64,000 nt of DNA, taken from Pseudomonas sp. B21-028 (GTDB lineage Bacteria > Pseudomonadota > Gammaproteobacteria > Pseudomonadales > Pseudomonadaceae). Below the pieces are notes generated by a model. That model worked only from the letters and a program-made list of their open reading frames with translations. It was not told where the DNA came from and did not search any database. Positions 42,367 through 51,955 of the stretch are shown in pieces. Position 1 is the first letter of the stretch, and each line of letters opens with the position of its first letter. The stretch covers positions 1,736,001-1,800,000 of the forward strand of contig NZ_CP087184.1 in assembly GCF_024749045.1 (NCBI RefSeq). Reading direction: 5' to 3'. Made by a program: the position numbers and the translations under genes.

Positions 42367-42747
42367 ATGTCAGTCGTTACCGAAGTATCCGATGATGGAC
42401 AGAAGCTGACGATTTCGATCAAGGGTCGATTCGATTTCGGAAAGCATCAGGAGTTTCGTGAGTCTTATGAGAGGCTCAATACGAAGCCTGAGTCCATAGT
42501 GGTGGATTTGAAAGAGGCCACTTATCTCGACAGTTCCGCCTTGGGCATGCTCCTGCTATTGCGCGATCACGCGGGTGGCGACGAGTCAGATATTCGGATC
42601 GTGAACAGCAACAGCGATGTGAAGAAGATCCTTGGGATTTCCAACTTCGACAAGCTGTTTGATATCTATCCGAAAGAAGACAAAGCGGAAGAGAAGGACG
42701 GGCTGGGTCATCACCATCAGGATAAACTCAGATCGGGCAAAGTCTGA
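42367..42747 (+). CDS. hsbA: STAS-domain anti-sigma factor antagonist HsbA
   Basis: 126 aa. The STAS domain shows TISIKGRFDFGKHQEFRESY and ATYLDSSALGMLLLLRDH, with the phosphorylatable Ser at 56-57. The start at 42367, 6 nt after GGGAAG, puts that Ser at the position expected for HsbA. HsbA binds the anti-sigma factor FlgM, or the diguanylate cyclase HsbD, depending on phosphorylation, and so tunes FliA activity and surface life. The C-terminal tail is Lys/Glu/His-rich. The trio hsbA-hsbR-hptB here is embedded in the fli cluster. Confidence 0.88.
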   Translation: MSVVTEVSDDGQKLTISIKGRFDFGKHQEFRESYERLNTKPESIVVDLKEATYLDSSALGMLLLLRDHAGGDESDIRIVNSNSDVKKILGISNFDKLFDIYPKEDKAEEKDGLGHHHQDKLRSGKV

Positions 42748-42756
42748 TCGACAGCC

Positions 42757-44463
42757 ATGTTTTCCGATCTCGAATCGCTGACGGTCCTGATTGCCGAAGA
42801 CAGCGCCGCTGACCGACTGCTGCTCTCGACCATTGTCCGTCGCCAGGGGCATCACGTACTCACCGCTGCCGATGGCGCCGAAGCGGTCGACATCTATACG
42901 GAGCAACGTCCACAGCTGGTGCTGATGGATGCGATGATGCCGGTCATGGACGGATTCGAGGCCGCGCAGAAGATCAAGCTGTTGGCCGGCGAGCAGTTGG
43001 TGCCGATCATTTTCCTCACCTCATTGACCGAAAGCGAAGGCCTGGCCCGTTGCCTGGAGGCTGGCGGTGACGATTTCCTGGCCAAACCCTACAACCAGGT
43101 GATCCTGGCCGCCAAGATCAAGGCCATGGATCGTTTGCGCCGGTTGCAGGCCACGGTCGTGGAGCAGCGTGACCAGATTGCCCGGCACCACGATTACCTG
43201 CTCAACGAGCAGCGGGTCGCCAAGGCCGTATTCGACAAGATTGCCCATTCCGGCTGTCTGAGCGCGCCGAATATCCGCTACCTGCAATCGCCCTACGCCC
43301 TGTTCAACGGCGACTTGTTGCTGGCTGCGTTCAATCCGGCCGGCGACATGCACATCCTGCTGGGGGATTTCACCGGGCACGGCCTGCCGGCGGCGGTCGG
43401 GGCGATGCCGCTGGCGGAAGTGTTCTACGGGATGACCGCCAAAGGCTATGGCCTGGCGCAGATCCTGCGGGAAATGAACGCCAAGCTCAAACGCATCCTG
43501 CCGGTGGACATGTTCTGTTGCGCGACGCTGCTTTGCCTGGGCTTCCAGCGCTGCACGGTGGAAATCTGGAATGGCGGCATGCCCGATGGGTACCTGCATG
43601 ACAGTCTCACTGGCGTGCGCACGCCATTGCCGGCGCGGCACTTGCCATTGGGCGTGCTCACGCCTCAACTGTTCGATGATCGTACCGAAGTGCATCCCAT
43701 GGCGCTGGGTGACCGGGTCTTCCTGCTGTCCGACGGCGTGATCGATACCAGCGATGACGATGACCAGTTGTTCGGTGTGGAGCGGTTGCAGCAGGTATTT
43801 GCCGCCAACCGTGAGCCCGATTGTCTTTTTGAAGATATCCAGCAGGCCCTGCGGGACTTTCGTGGCGAGGCCCGCGACGATTTCAGCATGGTCGAAGTGC
43901 GGATGGTCGCGCCGACGCAACTCAATCCGCCACCACCGGTCTATTCCGATAGCGGCCAGTCCAGTCCGCTGGACTGGTCGGTGAGTTTCGAGTTTCGGGC
44001 CCAGACCCTCAAGCGCTTCAACCCGATGCCGTACTTGCTGCAATTGCTGCTTGAGGTGCATGGGCTCAGGGCTCAAAGTGGCGCGCTCTACAGCGTTCTA
44101 TCGGAGCTCTACTCCAATGCCTTGGAGCATGGAGTGCTGGGGCTCGATTCGAGCATCAAGCGTGATGCCTCCGGCTTTGCGCGCTATTACATGGAGCGCA
44201 GCAGCCGACTGGATGAACTGGCCGCCGGTCACATCCGGGTACACTTGCATGTCACGCCCCACGGCGACGGTGGTCGCCTAGTGATCGAGGTTGAAGACAG
44301 CGGTGAGGGCTTCGATGTTGCCCGTGTGCTGGCCCAGCCGCTGAGCAGTGATCGGTTGTCGGGACGTGGTGTCAGCCTGGTGCGTCAGTTGAGCCACCAG
44401 GCCTGTTGGTCAGACGATGGTCGTAGTGTCCGCGCGGAGTTTTTCTGGGAGGCTCTGGCATAA
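42757..44463 (+). CDS. hsbR: Response regulator with PP2C phosphatase and kinase domains, HsbR
   Basis: 568 aa. The receiver domain (about 8-125) has Asp58 in LVLMDAMMPVMDG. A SpoIIE/PP2C phosphatase domain follows (about 170-385; LLGDFTGHGLPAAVGAMPLAEVF, DRVFLLSDGVIDTSDDDD). The C-terminal HATPase_c domain (about 420-565; SELYSNALEHGVLG, EDSGEGFDVARVLA) acts as an anti-sigma-type kinase. It receives phosphate from HptB and then switches between phosphorylating and dephosphorylating HsbA. It lies 9 bp after hsbA. Confidence 0.9.
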   Translation: MFSDLESLTVLIAEDSAADRLLLSTIVRRQGHHVLTAADGAEAVDIYTEQRPQLVLMDAMMPVMDGFEAAQKIKLLAGEQLVPIIFLTSLTESEGLARCLEAGGDDFLAKPYNQVILAAKIKAMDRLRRLQATVVEQRDQIARHHDYLLNEQRVAKAVFDKIAHSGCLSAPNIRYLQSPYALFNGDLLLAAFNPAGDMHILLGDFTGHGLPAAVGAMPLAEVFYGMTAKGYGLAQILREMNAKLKRILPVDMFCCATLLCLGFQRCTVEIWNGGMPDGYLHDSLTGVRTPLPARHLPLGVLTPQLFDDRTEVHPMALGDRVFLLSDGVIDTSDDDDQLFGVERLQQVFAANREPDCLFEDIQQALRDFRGEARDDFSMVEVRMVAPTQLNPPPPVYSDSGQSSPLDWSVSFEFRAQTLKRFNPMPYLLQLLLEVHGLRAQSGALYSVLSELYSNALEHGVLGLDSSIKRDASGFARYYMERSSRLDELAAGHIRVHLHVTPHGDGGRLVIEVEDSGEGFDVARVLAQPLSSDRLSGRGVSLVRQLSHQACWSDDGRSVRAEFFWEALA

Positions 44464-44494
44464 TCCGCGCCACTCTTGATCAGGGAGCGAACAA

Positions 44495-44839
44495 GTGAAC
44501 GAGATTCATCTGGACCGCGACGTGCTCAGCACGTTGAAGGAAGTCATGGAGGAAGGGTATCTGGAGCTGCTGGATACGTTTCTCAACGACTCCGAGGCAC
44601 GCTTGCGCGTGCTGCATGAAGCCCGCGACGCCGAAAAGCTGAGCGCCACCGCCCACAGTTTCAAGGGCAGCAGCAGCAACATGGGCGCCATCCGCCTGGC
44701 CGAACTGTGTGGTGAGCTGGAGCAGCGTGCCAAACAGCCCTCCCTGGGCGGCATCGAGAAGCTGGTCAGCGAAATCGACAGCGAATTCGCCCATGTCCGA
44801 AATCTCTGCCAGGAAGAGCGCGAAGGCTTTCACTGCTGA
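44495..44839 (+). CDS. hptB: Histidine phosphotransfer protein HptB
   Basis: 114 aa with the Hpt signature TAHSFKGSSSNMGA, phospho-His at residue 54. The start is a GTG at 44495, 7 nt after AGGGAG. It relays phosphate from hybrid kinases (RetS, PA1611-type and others in P. aeruginosa) to HsbR. It ends the hsb trio. Confidence 0.9.
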   Translation: MNEIHLDRDVLSTLKEVMEEGYLELLDTFLNDSEARLRVLHEARDAEKLSATAHSFKGSSSNMGAIRLAELCGELEQRAKQPSLGGIEKLVSEIDSEFAHVRNLCQEEREGFHC

Positions 44840-44874
44840 GTGATGACCTGTCAGGCGTCGCCACTGTCCGGACG

Positions 44875-44891
44875 TTGGCCCGCCCCTTGCA
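44875..44891 (+). promoter_or_regulatory. Candidate sigma-54 promoter of fliK
   Basis: TTGGCCCG-CCCC-TTGCA has the exact GG-N10-GC frame and consensus TTGG and TTGCA blocks, 51 bp before the fliK start. Confidence 0.7.
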
Positions 44892-44941
44892 TTGTCCAGT
44901 TCCGACTGTACCTATGATTTCAGTGCAGCGGAGACCTTTTT

Positions 44942-46303
44942 ATGCCCGTTACGCCCAATACACTGCTTCAGGCCGCTGCGCAGGCCAAGCCGCAGGCCGC
45001 CGTCAATCCGCCGGCAGCGGCGCCGGACCTCGGCAATAGAGCCTCCAGCTTCGCCCAGGTCTTCGCCCAGCAAGCCCCCGTCAAATCCTCGTCGGCCCCT
45101 GAGCCTGCGATGAAGCCGGTGCGCGACAAGACCCCCGACAGCAGCGTCAAAAAGAACGCCAGCGATGAAACGGCTGCCGCCCCGGAGCCGGCCGTTGCCG
45201 ATAGCGGCAAACCCTTGCCCGCCGACAAGCCGGTCAAGGCCGATGACACGGCAGACAATGACACCGATGCCGACAGCGAGACCGAGACCCCGGTAGCGGA
45301 CGCGGCCCCTGCCGATACTGTCGTCGACCCGATGTTGCCGCCGGACGTGGCTGCGCCTGTGGTCCAGGCCGACGTGGTGCCTACGCCTGTGGTGGATGCC
45401 TCGACTGTGCCGCAGGTGGCGGCTGCGGTGGCGACTCCGGTCGTGCCGCTGGCCCCGGCCGCGCCGCCAGAGGACCCGAAGTTCGACCCCGAGGCCGACC
45501 CGCTCGACGCCTTGCCGGCATTGCGACTGGCAATGGAGCAGGGGGGTCACGTTTCCGCTACCAGCCAATCCAAGACCGCCGCCCCGGCTCCTCTCGACGG
45601 TGAGCCGACGTCAGCCCAGACCTTTGCCGCCGGCATGGCAAGCATGCTGACTGTGCAAGCTGACCAGAACAGTACCGGTCCTGGCAGCCAGGGCGGGGAA
45701 AAGGCATTCAGCGGGCTGATCGGCGAGGGCCTCAAGGATCTGGGCTCGGCTTCCAGTGACACCCGCGTGGATGATTTCGCCAACCGTCTGGCGGCCCTGA
45801 CCCAGGCGGCTACGCCCAAGACCGCCAATGCGGTGCCGGTCAACCAGCCCATCGCCATGAATCAGAGTGGCTGGACCGAAGAAGTGGTCAACCGGGTGAT
45901 GTATCTGTCGAGCGCCAATCTCAAGGCTGCCGACATCCAGCTGCAGCCCGCCGAGCTCGGTCGCCTGGACATCCGGGTAAACATGGTGCCGGATCAACAG
46001 ACCCAGGTGACCTTCATGAGTGCCCACTCCGGCGTTCGCGAAGCCCTCGAAGGCCAGTTGCATCGCCTGCGGGACAGTTTCGCCCAGCAGGGCATGGGCC
46101 AGGTCGATGTCAACGTGTCCGATCAGTCCCGTGGTTCGCAGAACCCGGATCAGCAGGCGCAGCAGCAAGCCCAGGCCGGACGCACGTCATCCTCCGGCGG
46201 GCGGGTGGGTTCGGCAGATGAACCCCTGCCGGCCAGCGTCGCTGAGGTGGCGGCCGCTACCACCAGCGTCATCGGCACCAGCGCGGTCGATTACTACGCC
46301 TGA
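44942..46303 (+). CDS. fliK: Flagellar hook-length control protein FliK
   Basis: 453 aa. The first 300 residues are Ala/Pro/Asp-rich and of low complexity, as in other FliK molecular rulers. The conserved C-terminal domain starts near 325 (LQPAELGRLDIRVNMVPDQQTQVTFMSAHSGVREALEGQL). It is secreted intermittently during hook growth and switches FlhB specificity to filament substrates. The gene has its own sigma-54-type promoter and is followed by a REPIN. Confidence 0.93.
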   Translation: MPVTPNTLLQAAAQAKPQAAVNPPAAAPDLGNRASSFAQVFAQQAPVKSSSAPEPAMKPVRDKTPDSSVKKNASDETAAAPEPAVADSGKPLPADKPVKADDTADNDTDADSETETPVADAAPADTVVDPMLPPDVAAPVVQADVVPTPVVDASTVPQVAAAVATPVVPLAPAAPPEDPKFDPEADPLDALPALRLAMEQGGHVSATSQSKTAAPAPLDGEPTSAQTFAAGMASMLTVQADQNSTGPGSQGGEKAFSGLIGEGLKDLGSASSDTRVDDFANRLAALTQAATPKTANAVPVNQPIAMNQSGWTEEVVNRVMYLSSANLKAADIQLQPAELGRLDIRVNMVPDQQTQVTFMSAHSGVREALEGQLHRLRDSFAQQGMGQVDVNVSDQSRGSQNPDQQAQQQAQAGRTSSSGGRVGSADEPLPASVAEVAAATTSVIGTSAVDYYA

Positions 46304-46320
46304 TCGGCGAGGTAACCCCT

Positions 46321-46409
46321 TGTGGGAGCGAGCCTGCTCGCGATATCGGTAGACCAGTCACCCATAAAGTGTCTGAGCCACCGCTATCGCGAGCAGGCTC
46401 GCTCCCACA
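46321..46409. repeat. REPIN-type inverted REP pair, copy 3
   Basis: TGTGGGAGCGAGCCTGCTCG on the left and CGAGCAGGCTCGCTCCCACA on the right are exact inverted repeats, 89 bp overall. It separates fliK from the fliL promoter. Confidence 0.9.
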
Positions 46410-46436
46410 GGTGTTTTCGGGTGTTGCAAATTGCTT

Positions 46437-46453
46437 CTGGCATAACACTTGCT
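46437..46453 (+). promoter_or_regulatory. Candidate sigma-54 promoter of fliLMNOPQR-flhB
   Basis: CTGGCATA-ACAC-TTGCT matches the consensus except for CG to TA at the end of the -24 box. It is 51 bp before fliL. Confidence 0.75.
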
Positions 46454-46504
46454 CCTGCCTTGCCATGCAACCGTAAACCCCCCGATTAGTGACGGATTAT
46501 TGGC

Positions 46505-47008
46505 ATGGCGAAGAGCGAAGCAGCAGCTGTAAAAGACCCCGCAACCAAAGGCAAACTCAAGATGATCATCCTGATCGTGGTGGGTTTGCTCCTGGCGATC
46601 GGTGTGTCCGTGGGGGCAACCTGGTATGTCATGCACAGTGCTCAGAGCAAGCCGGCGGCAGTGGTCGAGGCCGCGCCGGTGGGCAAGCAGCCAGCGATTT
46701 TCGAGCCCATGGCACCTGCCTTCGTCGCCAACTACACCCAGAATGGCCGTCAACGCTACATGCAGGTCAGCATCACCTTGCTGGGGCGCAACCAGGCTGA
46801 TCTGGAAGCGCTGCGGGTGCACATGCCGCTGATCCGCAACAATCTGGTGATGCTGTTCTCCGGACAGAATTTCGACACCCTCGCCACCCCCGTCGGCCAG
46901 GAAATGCTCCGTCAGAAAGCCACGGCCAGCGTGCAGGAAGTGGCTCAGAAAGAGCTCGGCAAAGTGGTGATCGAACAGTTGCTCTTCACTAACTTCGTAT
47001 TGCAGTAG
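46505..47008 (+). CDS. fliL: Flagellar basal body-associated protein FliL
   Basis: 167 aa. A single TM segment (about 20-42, MIILIVVGLLLAIGVSVGATWYV) anchors a periplasmic FliL domain (NYTQNGRQRYMQVSITLLGRN; LRQKATASVQEVAQKELG). It surrounds the stator units and supports torque. It is the first gene of the fliLMNOPQR-flhB operon. Confidence 0.95.
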   Translation: MAKSEAAAVKDPATKGKLKMIILIVVGLLLAIGVSVGATWYVMHSAQSKPAAVVEAAPVGKQPAIFEPMAPAFVANYTQNGRQRYMQVSITLLGRNQADLEALRVHMPLIRNNLVMLFSGQNFDTLATPVGQEMLRQKATASVQEVAQKELGKVVIEQLLFTNFVLQ

Positions 47009-47017
47009 GAACCCGCC

Positions 47018-47986
47018 ATGGCCGTGCAGGACCTGTTGTCCCAGGACGAAATCGACGCGCTGTTGCACGGCGTCGATGACGGCCTGGTGCAGACCGAAAA
47101 CGCTGCTGAACCGGGCAGCGTCAAAAGCTACGACCTGACCAGCCAGGATCGCATCGTTCGCGGACGCATGCCGACCCTGGAAATGATCAACGAACGTTTC
47201 GCCCGCTACACCCGCATCAGCATGTTCAACATGCTGCGTCGCTCCGCCGATGTAGCGGTCGGTGGCGTGCAGGTGATGAAGTTCGGGGAGTACGTGCACT
47301 CGCTGTATGTGCCCACCAGCCTCAATCTGGTGAAGATCAAGCCGTTGCGCGGCACCGCGCTGTTCATCCTCGATGCCAAGCTGGTATTCAAGCTGGTGGA
47401 CAACTTCTTCGGCGGTGACGGTCGTCATGCCAAGATCGAGGGCCGTGAATTCACCCCGACCGAGCTGCGGGTCGTGCGCATGGTGCTGGAGCAGGCCTTT
47501 GTCGACCTGAAGGAAGCCTGGCAGGCGATCATGGAAGTGAACTTCGAGTACATCAACTCGGAAGTGAACCCGGCCATGGCCAACATCGTCGGTCCGAGCG
47601 AAGCCATCGTGGTCTCGACCTTCCACATCGAACTCGATGGTGGTGGCGGAGACCTGCACGTGACCATGCCGTACTCGATGATCGAGCCGGTGCGTGAAAT
47701 GCTCGACGCCGGTTTCCAGTCCGACCTCGACGACCAGGACGAGCGCTGGATCAATGCGTTGCGCCAGGACGTGCTGGATGTCGACGTGCCGATCGGTGCG
47801 ACGGTTGCCCGGCGTCAGTTGCGCCTGCGGGACATCCTGCACATGCAGCCGGGGGACATCATTCCTGTCGAAATGCCGGAAGACATGATCATGCGTGCCA
47901 ATGGCGTACCGGCCTTCAAGGTCAAGATGGGCTCTCACAAAGGCAACCTGGCGTTGCAGGTGATCGAGCCGATCGAACGCCGCTGA
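47018..47986 (+). CDS. fliM: Flagellar motor switch protein FliM
   Basis: 322 aa. The N-terminal CheY-P-binding peptide is LLSQDEIDALLHGVDDG. The middle CheC-like domain and C-terminal SpoA/FliN-like domain (VARRQLRLRDILHMQPGDIIPVEMPEDMIMRANGVPAFK) follow. It forms the C ring with FliG and FliN and sets rotation direction. The start ATG is 9 bp after fliL. Confidence 0.97.
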   Translation: MAVQDLLSQDEIDALLHGVDDGLVQTENAAEPGSVKSYDLTSQDRIVRGRMPTLEMINERFARYTRISMFNMLRRSADVAVGGVQVMKFGEYVHSLYVPTSLNLVKIKPLRGTALFILDAKLVFKLVDNFFGGDGRHAKIEGREFTPTELRVVRMVLEQAFVDLKEAWQAIMEVNFEYINSEVNPAMANIVGPSEAIVVSTFHIELDGGGGDLHVTMPYSMIEPVREMLDAGFQSDLDDQDERWINALRQDVLDVDVPIGATVARRQLRLRDILHMQPGDIIPVEMPEDMIMRANGVPAFKVKMGSHKGNLALQVIEPIERR

Positions 47987-48058
47987 GCAAGGTCGAACGC
48001 TTTAGTTTGTAGCTGAATTTTACGTTTTCAACTGATTTTTGCCCGCCGAGGACAAATG

Positions 48059-48517
48059 ATGGCTAATGATATGAACAACCAGGACGACCAGTCGCTGGCT
48101 GATGAATGGGCCGCCGCCCTGGAAGAAGCCGGTGAAACCGGGCAGGACGACATCGACGCCTTGCTGGCCGCGGACACCGGTGCCCATGCGTCCAATCGCT
48201 TGCAGATGGAAGAGTTTGGCAGCGTGCCGAAAAGCAACGAGCAGGTGACGCTGGACGGGCCTAATCTGGACGTGATTCTCGACATCCCCGTGTCGATTTC
48301 CATGGAAGTGGGCAGCACCGACATCAACATCCGCAACCTGCTGCAACTCAACCAGGGCTCGGTGATCGAGCTCGATCGCCTGGCGGGTGAGCCGCTGGAC
48401 GTGCTGGTCAACGGCACCCTGATCGCCCATGGCGAAGTAGTGGTGGTCAACGAGAAGTTCGGCATTCGCCTGACGGACGTGATCAGCCCGAGCGAACGCA
48501 TCAAGAAGCTGCGCTGA
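48059..48517 (+). CDS. fliN: Flagellar motor switch protein FliN
   Basis: 152 aa. The C-terminal SpoA domain has LDVILDIPVSISMEVGSTDINIRNLLQLNQGSVIELDRLAGEPLDVLVNG. The N-terminal extension contains QDDIDALLAADTG, similar to the FliM CheY-binding peptide and longer than in enteric FliN. The ATG at 48059 is preferred over 48056 because GAGGA (48048-48052) then lies 6 nt away. C-ring component. Confidence 0.96.
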   Translation: MANDMNNQDDQSLADEWAAALEEAGETGQDDIDALLAADTGAHASNRLQMEEFGSVPKSNEQVTLDGPNLDVILDIPVSISMEVGSTDINIRNLLQLNQGSVIELDRLAGEPLDVLVNGTLIAHGEVVVVNEKFGIRLTDVISPSERIKKLR

Positions 48518-48955
48518 GTGAAAGGTCTTTTCGCTACCGCCCTGATGTTGCCGTTGAGCGTGATGGCGGCCGAACCCGCGAGCACCGCGGCCATTGCGTC
48601 GACGGCCGGCAGTGGCCTGGCCGGACAACTGGCGCAGTTGGTGCTTGGCCTGTTGCTGGTGCTGGGGGTGATCTTTTTGCTGGCCTGGCTGCTGCGGCGC
48701 GTGCAGCAGGCGGGTCCCACCGGCAAGGGTCAGGTCATCGACATCGTCGGCTCCCGCGCGCTCGGCCCGCGGGACCGGCTGGTGCTGGTGCAGGTCGGCA
48801 ACGAGCAGATCCTGCTGGGCCTGAGTCCGGGCACCATCACTGCGCTGCATGTCCTCAAGGAGCCGGTGCAGGTGCCTGCCACCGACCAGGCCACCCCCGA
48901 ATTTGCCCAGCGCCTCATGGAACTGCTGGGTAAAGACCAGAAGGATAAGAAGTAA
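48518..48955 (+). CDS. fliO: Flagellar biosynthetic protein FliO
   Basis: 145 aa. A cleavable signal-like N-terminus ([17 protein letters not shown]) precedes one TM segment (about 44-65, [22 protein letters not shown]) and a cytoplasmic FliO domain ([20 protein letters not shown]). It helps assemble the FliP ring of the export gate. It starts at a GTG abutting the fliN stop and overlaps fliP by 1 bp (TAATG). Confidence 0.93.
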   Translation: MKGLFATALMLPLSVMAAEPASTAAIASTAGSGLAGQLAQLVLGLLLVLGVIFLLAWLLRRVQQAGPTGKGQVIDIVGSRALGPRDRLVLVQVGNEQILLGLSPGTITALHVLKEPVQVPATDQATPEFAQRLMELLGKDQKDKK

Positions 48956-49704
48956 TGCCGCTGCGCATTCTGTTGGTGCTGGCCCTGATGCTGGCCGCGC
49001 CGTTGGCGTTCGCCGCCGATCCGTTGTCGATCCCGGCGATCACCCTTGGTACCAATGCCCAAGGAGCCCAGGAATACTCGGTCAGCCTGCAGATCCTGTT
49101 GATCATGACTGCGCTGAGTTTCATCCCGGCGTTCGTCATGCTGATGACCAGTTTCACCCGGATCATCATCGTCTTTTCGATCCTGCGCCAGGCCCTGGGG
49201 TTGCAGCAGACGCCGTCGAACCAGATCCTCACCGGCATGGCGCTGTTCCTGACCATGTTCATCATGGCGCCGGTGTTCGACCGGGTGAACCAGGATGCGC
49301 TGCAACCTTACCTGGCGGAAAAAATCACCGCCCAGGACGCCGTGGCCAAGGCTGAAGTGCCGATCAAGGATTTCATGCTGGCCCAGACCCGCAGCAGCGA
49401 CCTGGATTTGTTCATGCGCCTGTCCAAGCGCACCGACATCCCCAGTGCCGACCAGGCACCGCTGACCATCCTGGTACCGGCGTTCGTGACGTCCGAACTG
49501 AAAACCGCGTTCCAGATCGGTTTCATGATCTTCATCCCGTTCCTGATCATCGACCTGGTGGTCGCTAGCATATTGATGGCGATGGGTATGATGATGCTGT
49601 CGCCGCTGATCATTTCCCTGCCGTTCAAGATCATGCTGTTCGTGCTGGTGGATGGCTGGGCCTTGATCATCGGCACCCTGGCGGGCAGTTTCGGCGGTGT
49701 TTAG
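48955..49704 (+). CDS. fliP: Flagellar export gate protein FliP
   Basis: 249 aa. A signal peptide ([20 protein letters not shown]) precedes TM helices and the FliP signatures [19 protein letters not shown] and [22 protein letters not shown] [18 protein letters not shown]. It forms the core pore with FliQ and FliR. Translation is coupled to fliO. Confidence 0.97.
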   Translation: MPLRILLVLALMLAAPLAFAADPLSIPAITLGTNAQGAQEYSVSLQILLIMTALSFIPAFVMLMTSFTRIIIVFSILRQALGLQQTPSNQILTGMALFLTMFIMAPVFDRVNQDALQPYLAEKITAQDAVAKAEVPIKDFMLAQTRSSDLDLFMRLSKRTDIPSADQAPLTILVPAFVTSELKTAFQIGFMIFIPFLIIDLVVASILMAMGMMMLSPLIISLPFKIMLFVLVDGWALIIGTLAGSFGGV

Positions 49705-49725
49705 ACCATTTGCAGGTAGGGCGAT

Positions 49726-49995
49726 ATGACTCCTGAAGTAGCGGTAGACCTGTTCCGCGAAGCGCTCTGGCTGACGACCGTGATGGTCGCCATCCTGGTG
49801 ATTCCCAGCCTGTTGGTGGGCCTGTTGGTGGCGATGTTCCAGGCCGCGACCCAGATCAACGAACAGACCCTGAGCTTCCTGCCACGCCTGCTGGTCATGC
49901 TGGTGACGTTGATCGTTTCCGGGCCCTGGCTGGTGCAAACCTTCATGGAATACATCCTGCGGCTGTACGGCAGTATTCCGCAGTTGATCGGCTGA
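49726..49995 (+). CDS. fliQ: Flagellar export gate protein FliQ
   Basis: 89 aa with two TM helices (about 16-38 and 52-74). ALWLTTVMVAILVIPSLLVGLLVAMFQAATQINEQTLSFLPRL is the family pattern. Part of the FliPQR gate. It starts 21 bp after fliP. Confidence 0.97.
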   Translation: MTPEVAVDLFREALWLTTVMVAILVIPSLLVGLLVAMFQAATQINEQTLSFLPRLLVMLVTLIVSGPWLVQTFMEYILRLYGSIPQLIG

Positions 49996-49999
49996 CCGG

Positions 50000-50782
50000 A
50001 TGTCGATGCTCGCGCTGACGGACACCCAGATCGGCTCCTGGGTGGCGGCTTTCGTCCTGCCGTTGTTTCGTGTCACTGCCGTGCTGATGAGCATGCCGGT
50101 CTTCGGTACGACCCTGGTGCCAAGGCGCGTGCGCTTGTATTTCGCCCTGGCTATCACGGTGGTCATCGCGCCAGGGTTGCCACCGATGCCGCCGGTTCAT
50201 GCCCTGGACCTCAGTGCGCTGATGCTGGTGGCCGAGCAGATCCTCATCGGGTCCTTGCTGGGATTTTCGCTGCAGCTGTTTTTCCAGGCGTTCGTGGTGG
50301 CCGGGCAAATCATTTCGATCCAGATGGGCATGGCCTTCGCGTCCATGATCGACCCCACCAACGGCGTGAACACGGCGGTGATCGGTCAATTTCTGACGAT
50401 GCTGGTGACGCTGCTGTTTCTCGCCATGAACGGACACCTGGTGGTGTTCGAGGTGCTGACCGAGAGCTTCACCACGATGCCGGTGGGCAGCGCGCTGCTG
50501 GTCAATCATTTCTGGGAGGTTGCCGGCAGGCTCGGCTGGGTCCTGGGGGCGGCGATGATATTGGTGTTGCCTGCGATCACGGCTTTGCTGGTGGTCAACA
50601 TTGCATTTGGCGTGATGACCCGGGCGGCGCCGCAGTTGAACATTTTTTCCATCGGTTTTCCGCTGACCCTTGTGCTGGGTATGGTGATTTTCTGGGTCAG
50701 TCTGGGGGATATCCTCAATCAGTATCAGCCGCTGGCCACCCAGGCCTTGCAGCTGCTACGCGACATGGCACAGGCGCGCTGA
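50000..50782 (+). CDS. fliR: Flagellar export gate protein FliR
   Basis: 260 aa with about six TM helices. LPLFRVTAVLMSMPVFGTTLVPRRVRLYFALAITVV and GQIISIQMGMAFASMIDPTNG are FliR motifs. Completes the FliPQR gate and contacts FlhB. It starts 4 bp after fliQ. Confidence 0.97.
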   Translation: MSMLALTDTQIGSWVAAFVLPLFRVTAVLMSMPVFGTTLVPRRVRLYFALAITVVIAPGLPPMPPVHALDLSALMLVAEQILIGSLLGFSLQLFFQAFVVAGQIISIQMGMAFASMIDPTNGVNTAVIGQFLTMLVTLLFLAMNGHLVVFEVLTESFTTMPVGSALLVNHFWEVAGRLGWVLGAAMILVLPAITALLVVNIAFGVMTRAAPQLNIFSIGFPLTLVLGMVIFWVSLGDILNQYQPLATQALQLLRDMAQAR

Positions 50783-50785
50783 AGC

Positions 50786-51925
50786 ATGGCCGAGAGCGAG
50801 AGTGGCCAGGACAAGACAGAAGACCCCACGGAGAAGCGCAGGCGCGAGTCCCGGGAAAAGGGTGAGATCGCACGCTCCAAGGAGCTCAATACCCTTGTGG
50901 TGATGTTGGCCGGCACTGGTGGGCTCCTCATCTATGGGGGCGGATTGGCCCTGGATCTGCTGGAAATCATGCGCCTGAATTTCTCCCTGCCGCGTGAAGT
51001 GCTGCTCAGTCCGGGCGCCATGACGCAGTACCTGCTGCACTCGGGCAAGATCGCGATCGTGGCGATGCAGCCAATCCTGATCTTCTTGCTCCTGGCAGCT
51101 TTTATCGGGCCGATCTCTCTGGGGGGATGGCTGTTCGCAGCCGGTAGCCTGGCCCCCAAGTTCAGTCGGATGAATCCGTTGGCGGGCCTCAAGCGCATGT
51201 TTTCCATCTCGGCCCTGATGGAGCTGCTCAAGGCCTTTGGGAAGTTTCTGCTGGTCTTGTCCGTGGCTTTGACGGTGTTGCAGTCGGACATTGACGATGT
51301 GCTGCGCATCGCTCATGAGCCACTGGAACAGGCCATTATCCACAGCGTGCAACTGGTGGGCTGGAGCGCCTTGTGGATGGCTTGCGGCCTGATGCTGATC
51401 GCTGCGATCGATGTGCCGATCCAGCTGTACCAAAGCAAGCAGAAGCTGATGATGACCAAGCAGGAGGTTCGTGACGAACACAAGGATCAGGAGGGCAAGC
51501 CGGAGGTCAAGCAGCGGATTCGTCAGTTGCAACGCGAAGTGTCCCAGCGACGGATGATGGCGGCGATCCCGACGGCCGATGTGGTCATCACCAACCCGAC
51601 CCACTACGCCGTAGCGCTCAAGTACGACCCGGACAAAGGCAACGCTCCGGTATTGCTGGCCAAGGGCAGCGATTTCCTGGCGCTGAAGATCCGTGAGATT
51701 GCCGTGGCCAATGAAGTGATGCTGCTGGAGTCGCCGGCCCTGGCGCGATCGATCTATTACTCCACCGAGCTCGACCAGGAAATTCCGGGCGGGCTGTACC
51801 TGGCGGTGGCCCAGGTGCTGGCCTATGTCTACCAGATCCGCCAGCACCGCGCCGGCAAGGGCAAGCGCCCCGATCCGCTCAAGGATTTGCCGATTCCGCC
51901 GGATCTGCGCCGCGATCCTGAATAA
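50786..51925 (+). CDS. flhB: Flagellar export switch protein FlhB
   Basis: 379 aa. The N-terminus is hydrophilic (GQDKTEDPTEKRRRESREKGEI), four TM helices follow, and the cytoplasmic domain holds the autocleavage site NPTH near residue 270 (TNPTHYAVALKYD). It switches export from hook to filament substrates after FliK contact. It lies 3 bp after fliR and is followed by a REPIN. Confidence 0.97.
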   Translation: MAESESGQDKTEDPTEKRRRESREKGEIARSKELNTLVVMLAGTGGLLIYGGGLALDLLEIMRLNFSLPREVLLSPGAMTQYLLHSGKIAIVAMQPILIFLLLAAFIGPISLGGWLFAAGSLAPKFSRMNPLAGLKRMFSISALMELLKAFGKFLLVLSVALTVLQSDIDDVLRIAHEPLEQAIIHSVQLVGWSALWMACGLMLIAAIDVPIQLYQSKQKLMMTKQEVRDEHKDQEGKPEVKQRIRQLQREVSQRRMMAAIPTADVVITNPTHYAVALKYDPDKGNAPVLLAKGSDFLALKIREIAVANEVMLLESPALARSIYYSTELDQEIPGGLYLAVAQVLAYVYQIRQHRAGKGKRPDPLKDLPIPPDLRRDPE

Positions 51926-51955
51926 ATCGTGCGCCAGGTCCTGCTACTGACAAAC

